Origin: Flavobacterium sufflavum
Lineage (GTDB): Bacteria; Bacteroidota; Bacteroidia; Flavobacteriales; Flavobacteriaceae
Length of the DNA: 64,000 nt
Reading direction: 5' to 3'
Assembly: GCF_004016525.1 (NCBI RefSeq)
Contig: NZ_SACJ01000001.1
Span: forward strand, 496,001-560,000
Each line of letters starts with the position of its first letter. Position 1 is the first letter of the stretch. The position numbers and the translations under genes are program-made. Shown here piece by piece: positions 40,034 to 48,215 of this stretch. The notes under the pieces are model-generated. The model had not been told where the DNA came from. It was given only the letters and a program-made list of their open reading frames with translations, and did not search any database.

Positions 40034-40313
40034 AAAATATATTTTAAATTATAAATGGAATTCTGATTCTCCTCAATTTTAATACCATACTGTTTTCAAA
40101 AACAAAAAATGTAAACGTTATCATTTTAAAAGTAAAAAAAAAGTCTGTCGACTCTAATGTACTTGATAATAAATTAATTGGGCTGGGCAAGTTACCTATT
40201 TTAATACAAAAAAAATCATATTTTTAAACAACGGTCGATTCTATAAAAGCAGACAATATTCTAATAAATAAATTTAATAATTATCTTTATACCAATTTAA
40301 TACAAAATAATTT
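40034..40313. promoter_or_regulatory. Divergent intergenic region between block A and AraC gene
   Basis: 280 bp without a gene. It must contain the minus-strand promoter for the head of block A and the plus-strand promoter for the AraC gene. It carries the operator-like palindrome at 40110-40123. No exact TTG/TAnnTTTG pair was found for either direction. Confidence 0.55.
40110..40123. promoter_or_regulatory. LacI-type operator-like site upstream of block A
   Basis: TGTAAACGTTATCA differs from the susC operators at two positions in one arm and keeps the central ACGT. It lies 77 bp upstream of the start at 40033. Shared sequence with 14000 and 14067 suggests co-regulation of the two transcription units. 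Confidence 0.6.
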
Positions 40314-41264
40314 ATGAATTCTTTTTTATTACCAAAAACCTTGAAAGAAAAAGACGAACATGGTAATTATGGCGTTTGGTGGCACGAAAACAATCCAGGC
40401 CCTTTAAAAAAACTCCCTTTTATCAGTCAGTTTGGTAGTATGAAATTTTCAAAAGTCCGCATTGACGACACCATGCGACCGCATCTCAATGACGGAATTG
40501 AGATTCATTATGTCAACAGCGGAAAATATGATTGGGTAATTGAAGGCAAGGAAATTGAATTATTCCCCGAAAATTTATCCGTTACTGCACCCTGGCACGA
40601 AAACGGCAGTATTTCAGGAATTATGGATATTGGTCAAATCAACTGGATAATTATCAAACCTTTTGAATTTTCAAAAACCACGGCTTTAGACTTAGGCAAT
40701 TGGAGTAAATTGTCTAAAAATTTCCAGCAAAATCTGGGAGAAATGATAGGCGATGCCAACAATGCCGTACTCGAAAAAGCAAAGAATTTTAAAAAATATT
40801 TTGACGAATTAAGAAACGAATTAGCCTTTCAGGAAGAAGGTTTTGAGATAAAAGTTCAAAACATTCTGGAGAATCTTTTTATTGATTTACACCGACAACT
40901 TTCGAATAAAATCCAGAAAAATCAGGAAGACGACAGCTTTATTGAAAAACTTACCCAATTGCTTCAGGCCGATTTAACCAAGAAATGGCACATTGAAGAT
41001 TTGGCCGCAGTGTTTAGCATGGGTAAAACCAAATTTACCTATGAAGTAAAAAAACTAACCGGTTTTCCTCCTAACAGTTTTATCATTAGCCTCAAACTCG
41101 AAAAAGCCATCCAGTTAATTCAAAACAAAAAAAACAGCAACATGTCTGAAATTGCCTTTGTCTGTGGATTTTCGTCATTGCAACATTTTACTTCTACTTT
41201 TTCACAGCGCAACGGAATCAGTCCAAGAAAATTCCAGATTCAACAACAGAAAAAAAGGAAATAA
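40314..41264 (+). CDS. AraC-family transcriptional regulator
   Basis: 316 residues, no signal peptide. The N-terminal about 130 residues look like a cupin-type sensing domain (DGIEIHYVNSGKYDWVIEGKEIELFPENLSVTAPWHENG). The C-terminal two-helix-turn-helix AraC domain is at about 218-312 (HIEDLAAVFSMGKTKFTYEVKKLTG; MSEIAFVCGFSSLQHFTSTFSQRNGISPRKF). It is divergent from the head of the pectin block and ends at a shared hairpin with the next gene, so it probably senses a sugar or intermediate of block A. Start is the ATG at 40314. Confidence 0.9.
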   Translation: MNSFLLPKTLKEKDEHGNYGVWWHENNPGPLKKLPFISQFGSMKFSKVRIDDTMRPHLNDGIEIHYVNSGKYDWVIEGKEIELFPENLSVTAPWHENGSISGIMDIGQINWIIIKPFEFSKTTALDLGNWSKLSKNFQQNLGEMIGDANNAVLEKAKNFKKYFDELRNELAFQEEGFEIKVQNILENLFIDLHRQLSNKIQKNQEDDSFIEKLTQLLQADLTKKWHIEDLAAVFSMGKTKFTYEVKKLTGFPPNSFIISLKLEKAIQLIQNKKNSNMSEIAFVCGFSSLQHFTSTFSQRNGISPRKFQIQQQKKRK

Positions 41265-41266
41265 AA

Positions 41267-41292
41267 AAAGCCTTTCCGTTAAGAAAGGCTTT
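41267..41292. terminator. Bidirectional terminator between convergent genes
   Basis: Perfect 10-bp stem AAAGCCTTTC/GAAAGGCTTT with a 6-nt loop, with an A run on one side and T residues on the other, just after the AraC stop (41264) and 5 bp before the stop of the convergent HU/SPOR gene. Confidence 0.8.
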
Positions 41293-41296
41293 GAAA

Positions 41297-42256
41297 TTAT
41301 AGTGATTCAATCAGCAACCAGGCTTCTGGATTTTCTGATTCCCGAACTTCATTTTTAACTTTTTGAGCTTCAGCATAAGTAGCAAAACTTCCGTAAAGTA
41401 CCGGATAAAGACCGTGTTTGTTAACCTCTAATCTTCTGGCATTATAGCCCATTTTGGTTAACTTTTTCAAAACCTGTTCAGCATTACTCTCATCTCTAAA
41501 AGCACCTGCCACCACATGGTAAGGCAATTTTTCCTCTTTGATTTCTTCTTTTTTATCTGATTTTACCGAAAGCGTCACAGGAGCCATCGGACTTTTAATA
41601 AAAAATGTAGCCTCTTGGATTTTGCTTTCTACTTGCTTTTGCACGGCTTTTTCAACAAGAACTCTTTCAGAAACAATTTCGTTTTGATAAACCGAATAAG
41701 CTGCACTTCCAGCCAAACCTAATCCCAGAATAAATATAGCCGCATATTTCAAGTAAGAACGACCGTTTCTTTCTTCGGTAACCAAAGAAATAACCGGAGT
41801 CTCTTCGATAACTTCTTCTTTTTCTTCGAAAAATTCTCTTTTAACAACCGGAGCAATAAAAGAACCCAAACCAAAAGAAGCTGTCAAATAATTCTTTTGA
41901 TCAGAAGGTGTAAAAATCAAATTATCAGTAGCATTCAATGCAAAACTACCTATATTTTTAATTGTCAACATTCTGTTTTTTTCCAATTCTTTCTTCCAAT
42001 TCAAAACTTCATATTGAATAGCACTAATAGCATATTCATAAGATGTTTTTTCAGCTCTGGCAATATGATTTGCCAATAAACCATCATTGTTTTTAATGTT
42101 GGTATTAAAAGAAACTAATTTTTTAGGAGGAAAAAAAGAATTCGCACTCTCAACCCATTGAGCCGATTGAATTTCAGTCAAAAAAGCACCGAAACCAGGA
42201 ACGGTAACGCATTGATAACGATATAAAAGTTGGCCTATGTAGTGTTCTATATTCAT
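41297..42256 (-). CDS. HU-CCDC81 and SPOR domain protein
   Basis: 319 residues from the ATG at 42256; a longer in-frame reading from TTG at 42274 would overlap the promoter and is disfavoured. Two bacterial HU-CCDC81-like domains (about 1-60 and 62-125; YRYQCVTVPGFGAFLTE, NRMLTIKNIGSF) precede a single membrane helix (about 169-189), a lysine/glutamate-rich linker and a C-terminal SPOR domain (about 244-319, YHVVAGAFRDESNAEQVLKKL). SPOR binds denuded peptidoglycan at division sites; the cytoplasmic HU-like domains may bind DNA or proteins. The combination is typical of Bacteroidota. It is transcribed away from dprA. Confidence 0.88.
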   Translation of the reverse strand: MNIEHYIGQLLYRYQCVTVPGFGAFLTEIQSAQWVESANSFFPPKKLVSFNTNIKNNDGLLANHIARAEKTSYEYAISAIQYEVLNWKKELEKNRMLTIKNIGSFALNATDNLIFTPSDQKNYLTASFGLGSFIAPVVKREFFEEKEEVIEETPVISLVTEERNGRSYLKYAAIFILGLGLAGSAAYSVYQNEIVSERVLVEKAVQKQVESKIQEATFFIKSPMAPVTLSVKSDKKEEIKEEKLPYHVVAGAFRDESNAEQVLKKLTKMGYNARRLEVNKHGLYPVLYGSFATYAEAQKVKNEVRESENPEAWLLIESL

Positions 42257-42261
42257 ACAGA

Positions 42262-42292
42262 CAAAGTTATACAATGAAAATAGTTATCAAAA
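42262..42292 (-). promoter_or_regulatory. Bacteroidota-type promoter of the HU/SPOR gene
   Basis: On the minus strand TTTTG (42292-42288) and TAACTTTG (42269-42262) are separated by 18 nt, matching the TTG/TAnnTTTG consensus of Flavobacterium promoters. The -7 box ends only 5 nt before the ATG at 42256, which would give a leaderless or near-leaderless mRNA. Confidence 0.6.
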
Positions 42293-42358
42293 TTTTATTC
42301 ACAATTTTTATTAACAATCTGACCGAAAATTTATACATTTCAGTCTCAAATATTTAGC

Positions 42359-43459
42359 ATGACAACATCCGATTTATATTACGTATTGGCTTTGCAAAGA
42401 GTAGAAGGCGTAGGCGACATCATGGCAAAGAAATTAATTAGCCAATGTGGTTCGGCAGAAGCTGTATTTAAAACCAAAACCCAACATTTGGCAGCTATTG
42501 ACGGTGTAGGCAACTCATTACTTAAAAACTTAAAGGACGAAACAGTATTTGACAAAGCCAATAAAGAATTGGAATTCATCCAGAACAACAATATTAACGT
42601 TGCCTATTTTCAAGACGACAATTATCCCGACAAACTCAAACATTGTTTTGACGCACCTGTATTATTGTTTACAACAGGAAATATCAATTTAAAAAACAGA
42701 AAGATAATCAGCATTGTAGGAACGCGCCAAATTACTTCTTACGGAACTGAATTTTGTAAAAAACTAATTGAAGACTTAATTCCGATTAACCCTGTAATTG
42801 TTAGTGGTTTTGCTTACGGAGTAGATATTGTAGCACATCAATTGGCAATGGAAAACAATCTACAAACCATTGGTGTACTGGCTCATGGTTTAAACCAAAT
42901 TTATCCTAAAAACCACAAGAAATACATGGCCAAGATGGAAACTAACGGCGGTTTTATGACCGAATTTTGGAGTTCGACTAATCCGGATAAAGAAAATTTT
43001 GTGAAAAGAAATCGAATTGTAGCCGGTATAGCCGAAGCCACCATTGTTATCGAATCAGCAGAAAGAGGTGGTTCATTAATTACCGCCAATATGGCCAATG
43101 ATTACAACCGTGATGTGTTTGCCGTTCCCGGTCGCACAACCGACAAGTACAGCACAGGCTGCAACAACCTTATCAAAACCCAAAAAGCAAACGTACTCAC
43201 CAGCGCCGCCGATTTAATTTATATGCTCAATTGGGACATCAAAGAAGAAACCAAAGCGGTACAAAAACAACTGTTCGTTAGCCTTGATTCTGACGAACAA
43301 AAAATCTACGATTACCTCTTAAAAACAGGGAAAGAATTAATGGATATTATTGCGCTGGAATGTGAGTTCCCTATTTACCGAATTTCAGCATTATTATTAA
43401 ACATGGAACTCAAAGGAGTTATTAGACCATTGCCGGGAAAATTGTTTGAGGCGATTTAA
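42359..43459 (+). CDS. dprA: DNA-protecting protein DprA
   Basis: 366 residues, cytoplasmic. Short N-terminal helix-hairpin-helix-like region (about 10-60, VEGVGDIMAKKLIS), then the Rossmann-type DprA/Smf domain (about 70-285) with SIVGTRQITSYG, VSGFAYGVDIVAHQLAM, GGFMTEFW, ESAERGGSLITANMANDYNRDVFAVPGR, and a C-terminal winged helix (about 300-360). DprA loads RecA on incoming single-stranded DNA during natural transformation; recA itself is 3 kb downstream. It is divergent from the HU/SPOR gene with a 100-bp gap, and ends at a palindromic repeat. Confidence 0.96.
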   Translation: MTTSDLYYVLALQRVEGVGDIMAKKLISQCGSAEAVFKTKTQHLAAIDGVGNSLLKNLKDETVFDKANKELEFIQNNNINVAYFQDDNYPDKLKHCFDAPVLLFTTGNINLKNRKIISIVGTRQITSYGTEFCKKLIEDLIPINPVIVSGFAYGVDIVAHQLAMENNLQTIGVLAHGLNQIYPKNHKKYMAKMETNGGFMTEFWSSTNPDKENFVKRNRIVAGIAEATIVIESAERGGSLITANMANDYNRDVFAVPGRTTDKYSTGCNNLIKTQKANVLTSAADLIYMLNWDIKEETKAVQKQLFVSLDSDEQKIYDYLLKTGKELMDIIALECEFPIYRISALLLNMELKGVIRPLPGKLFEAI

Positions 43460-43479
43460 CGAAACACCTCAAAATCAAA

Positions 43480-43512
43480 AAACCCGACAGGTTTCAGAAA
43501 CCTGACGGGTTT
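43480..43512. repeat. Dispersed palindromic element (AAACCCGACAGGTTT hairpin), copy 2
   Basis: Arms AAACCCGACAGGTTTC and GAAACCTGACGGGTTT differ from perfect complementarity at one position, with a one-base centre. It follows the dprA stop by 20 bp and contains the stop codon of the convergent small membrane protein. It may terminate both. Confidence 0.75.
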
Positions 43513-43871
43513 AATTTATAAGTTTTCAAAATGTTTATGAAAAATATGATTATAGATAGTAAACAAATAATTGTACTAATGATAAAATAATCTAAATGAA
43601 ATAAACCAATTGAGCATATAATCAATCCAAAATGGATTATAGACATATTTAAATTAGTTTGTCTGCGCAAAATTACAATTATAACATAGCCAATAAAAAA
43701 GAGGCATTGAGAGAAAAACAAAAGTATTGTATTGTAGAATATTTGGTTCGAAATATCATAAGCCCAACCAACAGTTTTATTTATTCCATCTGAATCTTTT
43801 CCAAACATAAAACCAATCCCAAAAAGAATTACAACTACCAAAGACATATATTTTGTAAAGATCTTTTTCAT
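43494..43871 (-). CDS. Small four-helix membrane protein, hypothetical
   Basis: 125 residues, strongly hydrophobic, with about four membrane segments (roughly 8-24, 37-67, 72-88, 92-112) and a basic tail. No recognised family. The C-terminal residues NPSGF and the stop are encoded by the palindromic repeat at 43480-43512, so the original end of the gene may have been altered by repeat insertion. Codon use is AT-rich like the neighbours. Function unknown. Confidence 0.6.
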   Translation of the reverse strand: MKKIFTKYMSLVVVILFGIGFMFGKDSDGINKTVGWAYDISNQIFYNTILLFFSQCLFFIGYVIIVILRRQTNLNMSIIHFGLIICSIGLFHLDYFIISTIICLLSIIIFFINILKTYKLNPSGF

Positions 43872-43892
43872 GTTTGCAAAACAATTTTAAAA

Positions 43893-43935
43893 ACCGCAGA
43901 TTCGCAAATTATTTAAAAATCTGCGAATCTGCGGT
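43893..43935. repeat. Inverted repeat ACCGCAGATTCGCA type
   Basis: ACCGCAGATTCGCA and its exact reverse complement TGCGAATCTGCGGT flank a 15-nt spacer, between the trpS stop (43954) and the start of the small membrane protein. It is a sister of the element at 16264-16320 and combines the CGCAGATT and TTCGCAAATT motifs seen elsewhere. Confidence 0.7.
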
Positions 43936-43953
43936 CTATTTATTTTATAAAAT

Positions 43954-44931
43954 CTATTTCACTCCGAAACCCAATTTCGCTCTCACTCTAGCCAAAACAT
44001 CATTGGCTACAGCCGAAGCTTTTTCAGCACCTATTTTCAACAAAGCATCTACTTCTTCCAAATTATTGATATAATAGTGATATTTTTCTCTTTCAGTTTT
44101 GAAAGTTTCACAGATTAATTCAAACAAAGCTTGCTTGGCGTGACCATAACCGTAATTTCCACCTAAATAATTAGCTCTCATGGTCGCAATTTGCTCTTCA
44201 TTGGCTAACAAAGAATAAATTGCAAAGGCATTACAAGTATCCGGATTTTTAGGAGCTTCCAATGGCGTACTATCCGTTTCAATACTCATTACCTGTTTAC
44301 GCAACGCCTTATCTTCCAGGAAAATATTAATGATATTATTAGCCGATTTACTCATTTTTCCGCCGTTCGTCCCTGGAATCAACATACTGTCATCCTGAAT
44401 TATAGCTTCCGGAAGCACAAAAGTCTCCCCCAACTGATGATTAAAACGAGAAGCCACATCACGCGTCATTTCTAAATGTTGCAACTGGTCTTTACCCACA
44501 GGAACAAACTCGGCATCATACAACAAAATATCAGCTGCCATCAACATGGGATACGAAAACAAACCTGCATTTACATCGTCTAATCTATCTGCTTTGTCTT
44601 TGAAAGAATGTGCCAAAGTTAGCCTTTGATACGGAAAAAAACAACTTAAATACCAAGACAATTCAGCCGTTTGTGGTACATCCGACTGTCTATAGAAAAC
44701 CACTTTGTTAACATCTAATCCAAAAGCAAGCCAGGCTGCCGCAACACTGTAAGTATTGTTTCTTAAAGTTTCTCCGTTTTTTATTTGGGTTACCGAATGC
44801 AAATCGGCAATAAAAAGAAAGGATTCGTTTTCAGAATTATTAGATAATTGTATTGCCGGAATAATTGCTCCAAGTAAGTTTCCTAAATGTGGAGTTCCTG
44901 TACTTTGAACTCCCGTAAGTATTTTTGCCAT
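43954..44931 (-). CDS. trpS: Tryptophan--tRNA ligase
   Basis: 325 residues from the ATG at 44931 (MAKILTGVQSTG); upstream in-frame codons to 45033 run through non-coding AT-rich DNA and are excluded. Class I synthetase motifs: TGTPHLGN (HIGH-type, about 10-17) and GGKMSKSANN (KMSKS, about 192-201), with ADLHSVTQ and LMAADILLYDAEFVPVGKDQLQHLEM between. Length is normal for bacterial TrpS. It charges tRNA-Trp in the cytoplasm. It is divergent from the acyltransferase gene at 45034. Confidence 0.96.
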   Translation of the reverse strand: MAKILTGVQSTGTPHLGNLLGAIIPAIQLSNNSENESFLFIADLHSVTQIKNGETLRNNTYSVAAAWLAFGLDVNKVVFYRQSDVPQTAELSWYLSCFFPYQRLTLAHSFKDKADRLDDVNAGLFSYPMLMAADILLYDAEFVPVGKDQLQHLEMTRDVASRFNHQLGETFVLPEAIIQDDSMLIPGTNGGKMSKSANNIINIFLEDKALRKQVMSIETDSTPLEAPKNPDTCNAFAIYSLLANEEQIATMRANYLGGNYGYGHAKQALFELICETFKTEREKYHYYINNLEEVDALLKIGAEKASAVANDVLARVRAKLGFGVK

Positions 44932-45033
44932 TCTATTTTTTTCTTGAACGCAAAGTTCGCAAAGTTTTTTATTTTTTACCCCAAATTCGCAAATTTTAAA
45001 AATGATAACATTTGATTCCTTATTTTTGGTCAC

Positions 45034-45810
45034 ATGAAAGGGATAAAAATAATTTTCTGGATACTTTGGCGCATTTGGTTTTACATCCTGATGGCGGTAC
45101 CTATTCTAATTATGTTTCCCTTTTTAGTGCTTTCGATTCTCTCCGAGAAAGGATATCCTTATTTTTTTATCATGGCTCGAATATGGGCAAAATTCATTCT
45201 CTTCGGAATGGGATTTTATTACAAAGTGGATAGCGAACAAACCATTGAAACAAACCAAAGTTATATGATTGTGGCCAATCATACCTCTATGGCCGATATT
45301 ATGTTGATGCTGGCCATCATTAAAAATCCTTTTGTATTTGTTGGAAAACAAGAACTGGCTCGAATTCCTATTTTTGGATTTTTCTACAAAAGAACCTGTA
45401 TTCTAGTAGACCGAAGCGATTCCCAAAGTCGAATGGCAGTTTTTACAAAGGCACATAAACGAATTCAACGTGGTCTTAGCGTGTGTATCTTTCCCGAAGG
45501 CGGTGTTCCTGATGACGAATCGGTACTTTTAGACCATTTTAAGGAAGGTGCTTTTAAACTAGCCATTCAACATCAAATTCCTATTTTACCCATTAGTTTT
45601 GGCGACAACAAACAACGGTTTCCCTATACTTTTTTTGCAGGAAGTCCGGGGATCATGCGCGTAAAAATTCATAAACAAGTAGACACCACAGGAAAAAGAC
45701 ATGTTGACCGAAAAGAAGTAAGAGAACATGTGAGGAACACTATACACACACAATTAGTAGCATTTGAAAACGAAATTGAAACTGTTAAAACAAAAAAAAT
45801 CACCTTTTAG
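45034..45810 (+). CDS. 1-acyl-sn-glycerol-3-phosphate acyltransferase (PlsC-like)
   Basis: 258 residues. An N-terminal membrane segment (about 5-32) precedes the acyltransferase domain with the catalytic NHTSMAD (Hx4D, about 86-92), the phosphate-binding region FPEGG (about 155-159) and PILPISF. It adds the second acyl chain in phosphatidic acid synthesis at the inner membrane. Alone between trpS and a small lipoprotein gene. TATTTTTG ends 5 nt before the ATG and may be a -7 box, but no -33 partner is present. A terminator follows immediately, with the stop codon in its loop. Confidence 0.9.
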   Translation: MKGIKIIFWILWRIWFYILMAVPILIMFPFLVLSILSEKGYPYFFIMARIWAKFILFGMGFYYKVDSEQTIETNQSYMIVANHTSMADIMLMLAIIKNPFVFVGKQELARIPIFGFFYKRTCILVDRSDSQSRMAVFTKAHKRIQRGLSVCIFPEGGVPDDESVLLDHFKEGAFKLAIQHQIPILPISFGDNKQRFPYTFFAGSPGIMRVKIHKQVDTTGKRHVDRKEVREHVRNTIHTQLVAFENEIETVKTKKITF

Positions 45811-45820
45811 AGGTGATTTT
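45796..45820. terminator. Terminator of the acyltransferase gene
   Basis: AAAATCACCT/AGGTGATTTT, a 10-bp perfect stem with a 5-nt loop that includes the stop codon, flanked by A and T runs. It can serve the convergent lipoprotein gene (stop at 45847) as well. Confidence 0.8.
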
Positions 45821-45846
45821 TTATGCTTTACCAAACACTAATCTTG

Positions 45847-46254
45847 TTATTCGGTTACCGTAATTTCTACATCTTCAAATACATCTGTTCCTGCATCATC
45901 CTTCCCTTTATAGAATTTAAAAATATAGGTTCCGGCTGTTGATGGGACGAAATTAAAAGAAACCTCCGATAATGGCGGTAAAGCTTCCGAACAAACTTCT
46001 CCATTTTTCACGTCAGCATAAATAGCTATCGTTCTGGTATTATCCAAAGAATAATAATAAATACCTCCATAATTATAACAGGCTGTAGGTTTTTGAAACT
46101 TTAACTTTACTTCATGTGTAGCTCCTACAGTAAAAGTTGACGGCAAAGTATAACTGTCAATTGGCAAAATATAATTAGTGTAACTATCCGGCTGATCTAC
46201 ACTACAACTTAACAATGAAGTCATTAAAACTAAAAATAGGGCGATTTTTTTCAT
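45847..46254 (-). CDS. Small lipoprotein, hypothetical
   Basis: 135 residues. The signal MKKIALFLVLMTSLLSC places the acceptor cysteine at about 17, followed by SVDQPDS. The rest looks like a single beta-sandwich (EVKLKFQKP, YSLDNTRTIAIYADV, GTYIFKFYKGKDDAGTDVFEDVEITVTE), with two cysteines in the mature part (about 60 and 88) that could pair. No named family recognised. It sits between plsC and recA with its own upstream gap; probably outer-membrane associated. Confidence 0.7.
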   Translation of the reverse strand: MKKIALFLVLMTSLLSCSVDQPDSYTNYILPIDSYTLPSTFTVGATHEVKLKFQKPTACYNYGGIYYYSLDNTRTIAIYADVKNGEVCSEALPPLSEVSFNFVPSTAGTYIFKFYKGKDDAGTDVFEDVEITVTE

Positions 46255-46382
46255 TTTTTTTGATTTTATAAATTAATAATCTATCGTCGGTTCTCTTATA
46301 AAGACAGCAACGAATGAAAAAGGTTGCTTTTTAAAAACGTATTTTCTTAAAAAAAATTACATTCCATTTTATTCTAAACAAA

Positions 46383-46410
46383 AAAATGCCCGACTATTGC
46401 CGGGCATTTT
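46383..46410 (-). terminator. recA Rho-independent terminator
   Basis: AAAATGCCCG/CGGGCATTTT stem of 10 bp with an 8-nt loop, followed on the minus strand by a run of seven T residues, 24 bp beyond the recA stop. Confidence 0.88.
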
Positions 46411-46433
46411 TAGTATTTGAAAGATTAAACCAA

Positions 46434-47441
46434 TTAGTTTTCAGCTAATTCCTTAATTCTAGCTTTGATTTTTTCTTCTAATTCGTCTGCTAATTCTGGA
46501 TTGTCTTTAATCAACGATTTTACAGCATCACGACCTTGACCTAATTTGGTTTCACCATAGCTAAACCATGATCCTGATTTTTTTACAATTTCGAATTCTA
46601 CTGCTAAATCCAGGATTTCTCCTGTTTTAGAAACTCCTTCGCCATACATAATATCAAATTCGGCTACTTTAAACGGTGGAGCAACTTTGTTTTTAACGAT
46701 TTTAACTTTAGTTCTGTTACCCAAAACATTCTCTCCATCCTTAATTTGCGTAGAACGACGGATATCTAAACGTACCGAAGCGTAGAACTTCAAGGCATTA
46801 CCTCCCGTTGTAGTTTCAGGATTACCAAACATCACTCCAATTTTCTCTCTCAACTGGTTGATGAAGAAAACAGTACAATTGGTTTTACTAATTGTTCCGG
46901 TTAATTTTCTCAAGGCTTGTGACATCAAACGTGCGTGAAGACCCATTTTAGAATCTCCCATTTCGCCTTCAATTTCACTTTTTGGAGTCAAAGCCGCTAC
47001 CGAGTCAATAACTACAATATCAATTGCTCCTGAACGGATCAAGTTTTCAGCAATTTCTAATGCCTGCTCTCCATTATCTGGTTGTGAAATAATCAGGTTT
47101 TCGATATCTACACCTAATTTTTCAGCATAATTTCTATCGAATGCGTGTTCTGCATCAATAAAAGCAGCGATTCCACCTGCCTTTTGTGCTTCGGCAATAG
47201 CGTGAAGCGTTAAAGTAGTTTTACCTGAAGATTCAGGTCCATAAATCTCAATAATTCTTCCTTTTGGATATCCACCTACTCCCAATGCTAAATCGACACC
47301 TAAAGAACCTGAAGAAATTACCTCAACTTCTTCAATGGCCTTATCTCCCATTTTCATAACAGTCCCTTTTCCGTAGGTTTTATCCAGTTTATCAAGGGTA
47401 AGCTGTAACGCTTTTAATTTGGCTTCTTTCTCTGTACTCAT
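46434..47441 (-). CDS. recA: Recombinase RecA
   Basis: 335 residues from the ATG at 47441, which follows a purine-rich AGAGAAG; an in-frame ATG eight codons upstream (47465) is the alternative start. Walker [10 protein letters not shown] (about 63-71), Walker B-like [13 protein letters not shown], loop L2 region around [23 protein letters not shown], and a short C-terminal domain ending in [10 protein letters not shown]. RecA forms filaments on single-stranded DNA for recombination and SOS induction. No LexA-type box could be identified by eye in the 150-bp upstream gap, which otherwise shows nothing recognisable. Confidence 0.97.
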   Translation of the reverse strand: MSTEKEAKLKALQLTLDKLDKTYGKGTVMKMGDKAIEEVEVISSGSLGVDLALGVGGYPKGRIIEIYGPESSGKTTLTLHAIAEAQKAGGIAAFIDAEHAFDRNYAEKLGVDIENLIISQPDNGEQALEIAENLIRSGAIDIVVIDSVAALTPKSEIEGEMGDSKMGLHARLMSQALRKLTGTISKTNCTVFFINQLREKIGVMFGNPETTTGGNALKFYASVRLDIRRSTQIKDGENVLGNRTKVKIVKNKVAPPFKVAEFDIMYGEGVSKTGEILDLAVEFEIVKKSGSWFSYGETKLGQGRDAVKSLIKDNPELADELEEKIKARIKELAEN

Positions 47442-47618
47442 CTTCTCTTTTAGCTTTTCTTTCATTAAATTAATATTGCTTCTATGGCGATTAGAAATTA
47501 TCCGAAGTTATTTACTTCTTCTAAATTTCTATTATATATCTCTTTTGTGTTCGTAAAAATACTTCTTTTTTTGATTCAAAATTTCCGTTTGAAAAGATTT
47601 CGAATGAAAAAATAAAGT

Positions 47619-48128
47619 TTAAACAAACAATGCTTTCAACTCCGTAGCTTCTTCGGGTTTCATTTTTCCTGCCAGGACTAAACTCAATTGTTTACGTCTT
47701 AAAGCCGCATCATAACGCTGTTTTTCTAGTTCGGTTTCTGGAATGATTTGGGCAACTTCTACTGGTTTTCCTTTTTCATCAACCGCAACAAAAGTATAAA
47801 TAGCCTCATTTGCCTTAGTCTTAATTCCTGATTCCCTGTCTTCTACCCAAACATCAATATAGACTTCCATCGAACTCTTAAAGGCTCTGGAAACCTTGGC
47901 CTCAATAGTTACCACACTTCCCAGCAAAATAGCCTTTGTAAAAGCCACATGATTGACTGAAGCCGTAACCGAAATGTTTCTCGAATGACGCTGCGCCGCA
48001 ATACTGGCCGCACGATCCATTCTGGCTAATAACTCGCCTCCAAAAAGATTATTGATATGATTGGTCTCACTTGGCAAAACCAAATCGGTCAAAACAGTTA
48101 AGGATTCTGAAGGATGTTTCGGAGTCAT
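47619..48128 (-). CDS. Acyl-CoA thioesterase (hotdog fold)
   Basis: 169 residues, cytoplasmic, one hotdog domain. TNHINNLFGGELLARMDRAASIAA carries the family's N...GG...D active-site pattern (about 22-35), followed by SVNHVAFTKAI and a lysine/glutamate-rich C-terminus typical of the YciA/BFIT-like group. It hydrolyses acyl-CoA esters; chain preference is not visible. It is separated from recA by about 180 bp and from the DoxX-like gene by a repeat-containing gap. Confidence 0.9.
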   Translation of the reverse strand: MTPKHPSESLTVLTDLVLPSETNHINNLFGGELLARMDRAASIAAQRHSRNISVTASVNHVAFTKAILLGSVVTIEAKVSRAFKSSMEVYIDVWVEDRESGIKTKANEAIYTFVAVDEKGKPVEVAQIIPETELEKQRYDAALRRKQLSLVLAGKMKPEEATELKALFV

Positions 48129-48143
48129 CTGATTTTAGATTGA

Positions 48144-48182
48144 AGATTGCTTCGCCAATTCCAACAAAGCTCTCGGGTTACG
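48144..48182. repeat. Dispersed repeat GATTGCTTCGCCAATT...CTCGGGT, copy 2
   Basis: AGATTGCTTCGCCAATTC, a 3-bp divergent spacer, then CAAAGCTCTCGGGTTACG, on the plus strand. Copy 1 is at 37481-37521 in the opposite orientation. Confidence 0.65.
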
Positions 48183-48215
48183 ATTTTTGATTTCAGATTT
48201 AGTTGAAATTGATTT

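Noticed and set aside
45021..45028. TATTTTTG as a full promoter for the plsC-like gene
   Set aside because: It matches the -7 consensus, but no TTG element lies 17-23 bp upstream, so it is not listed as a promoter.
44932..45033. Longer N-terminus for TrpS
   Set aside because: The extra residues run through AT-rich repeat DNA (CGCAAA-type motifs) and lack homology; MAKILTG is the normal start of the family.
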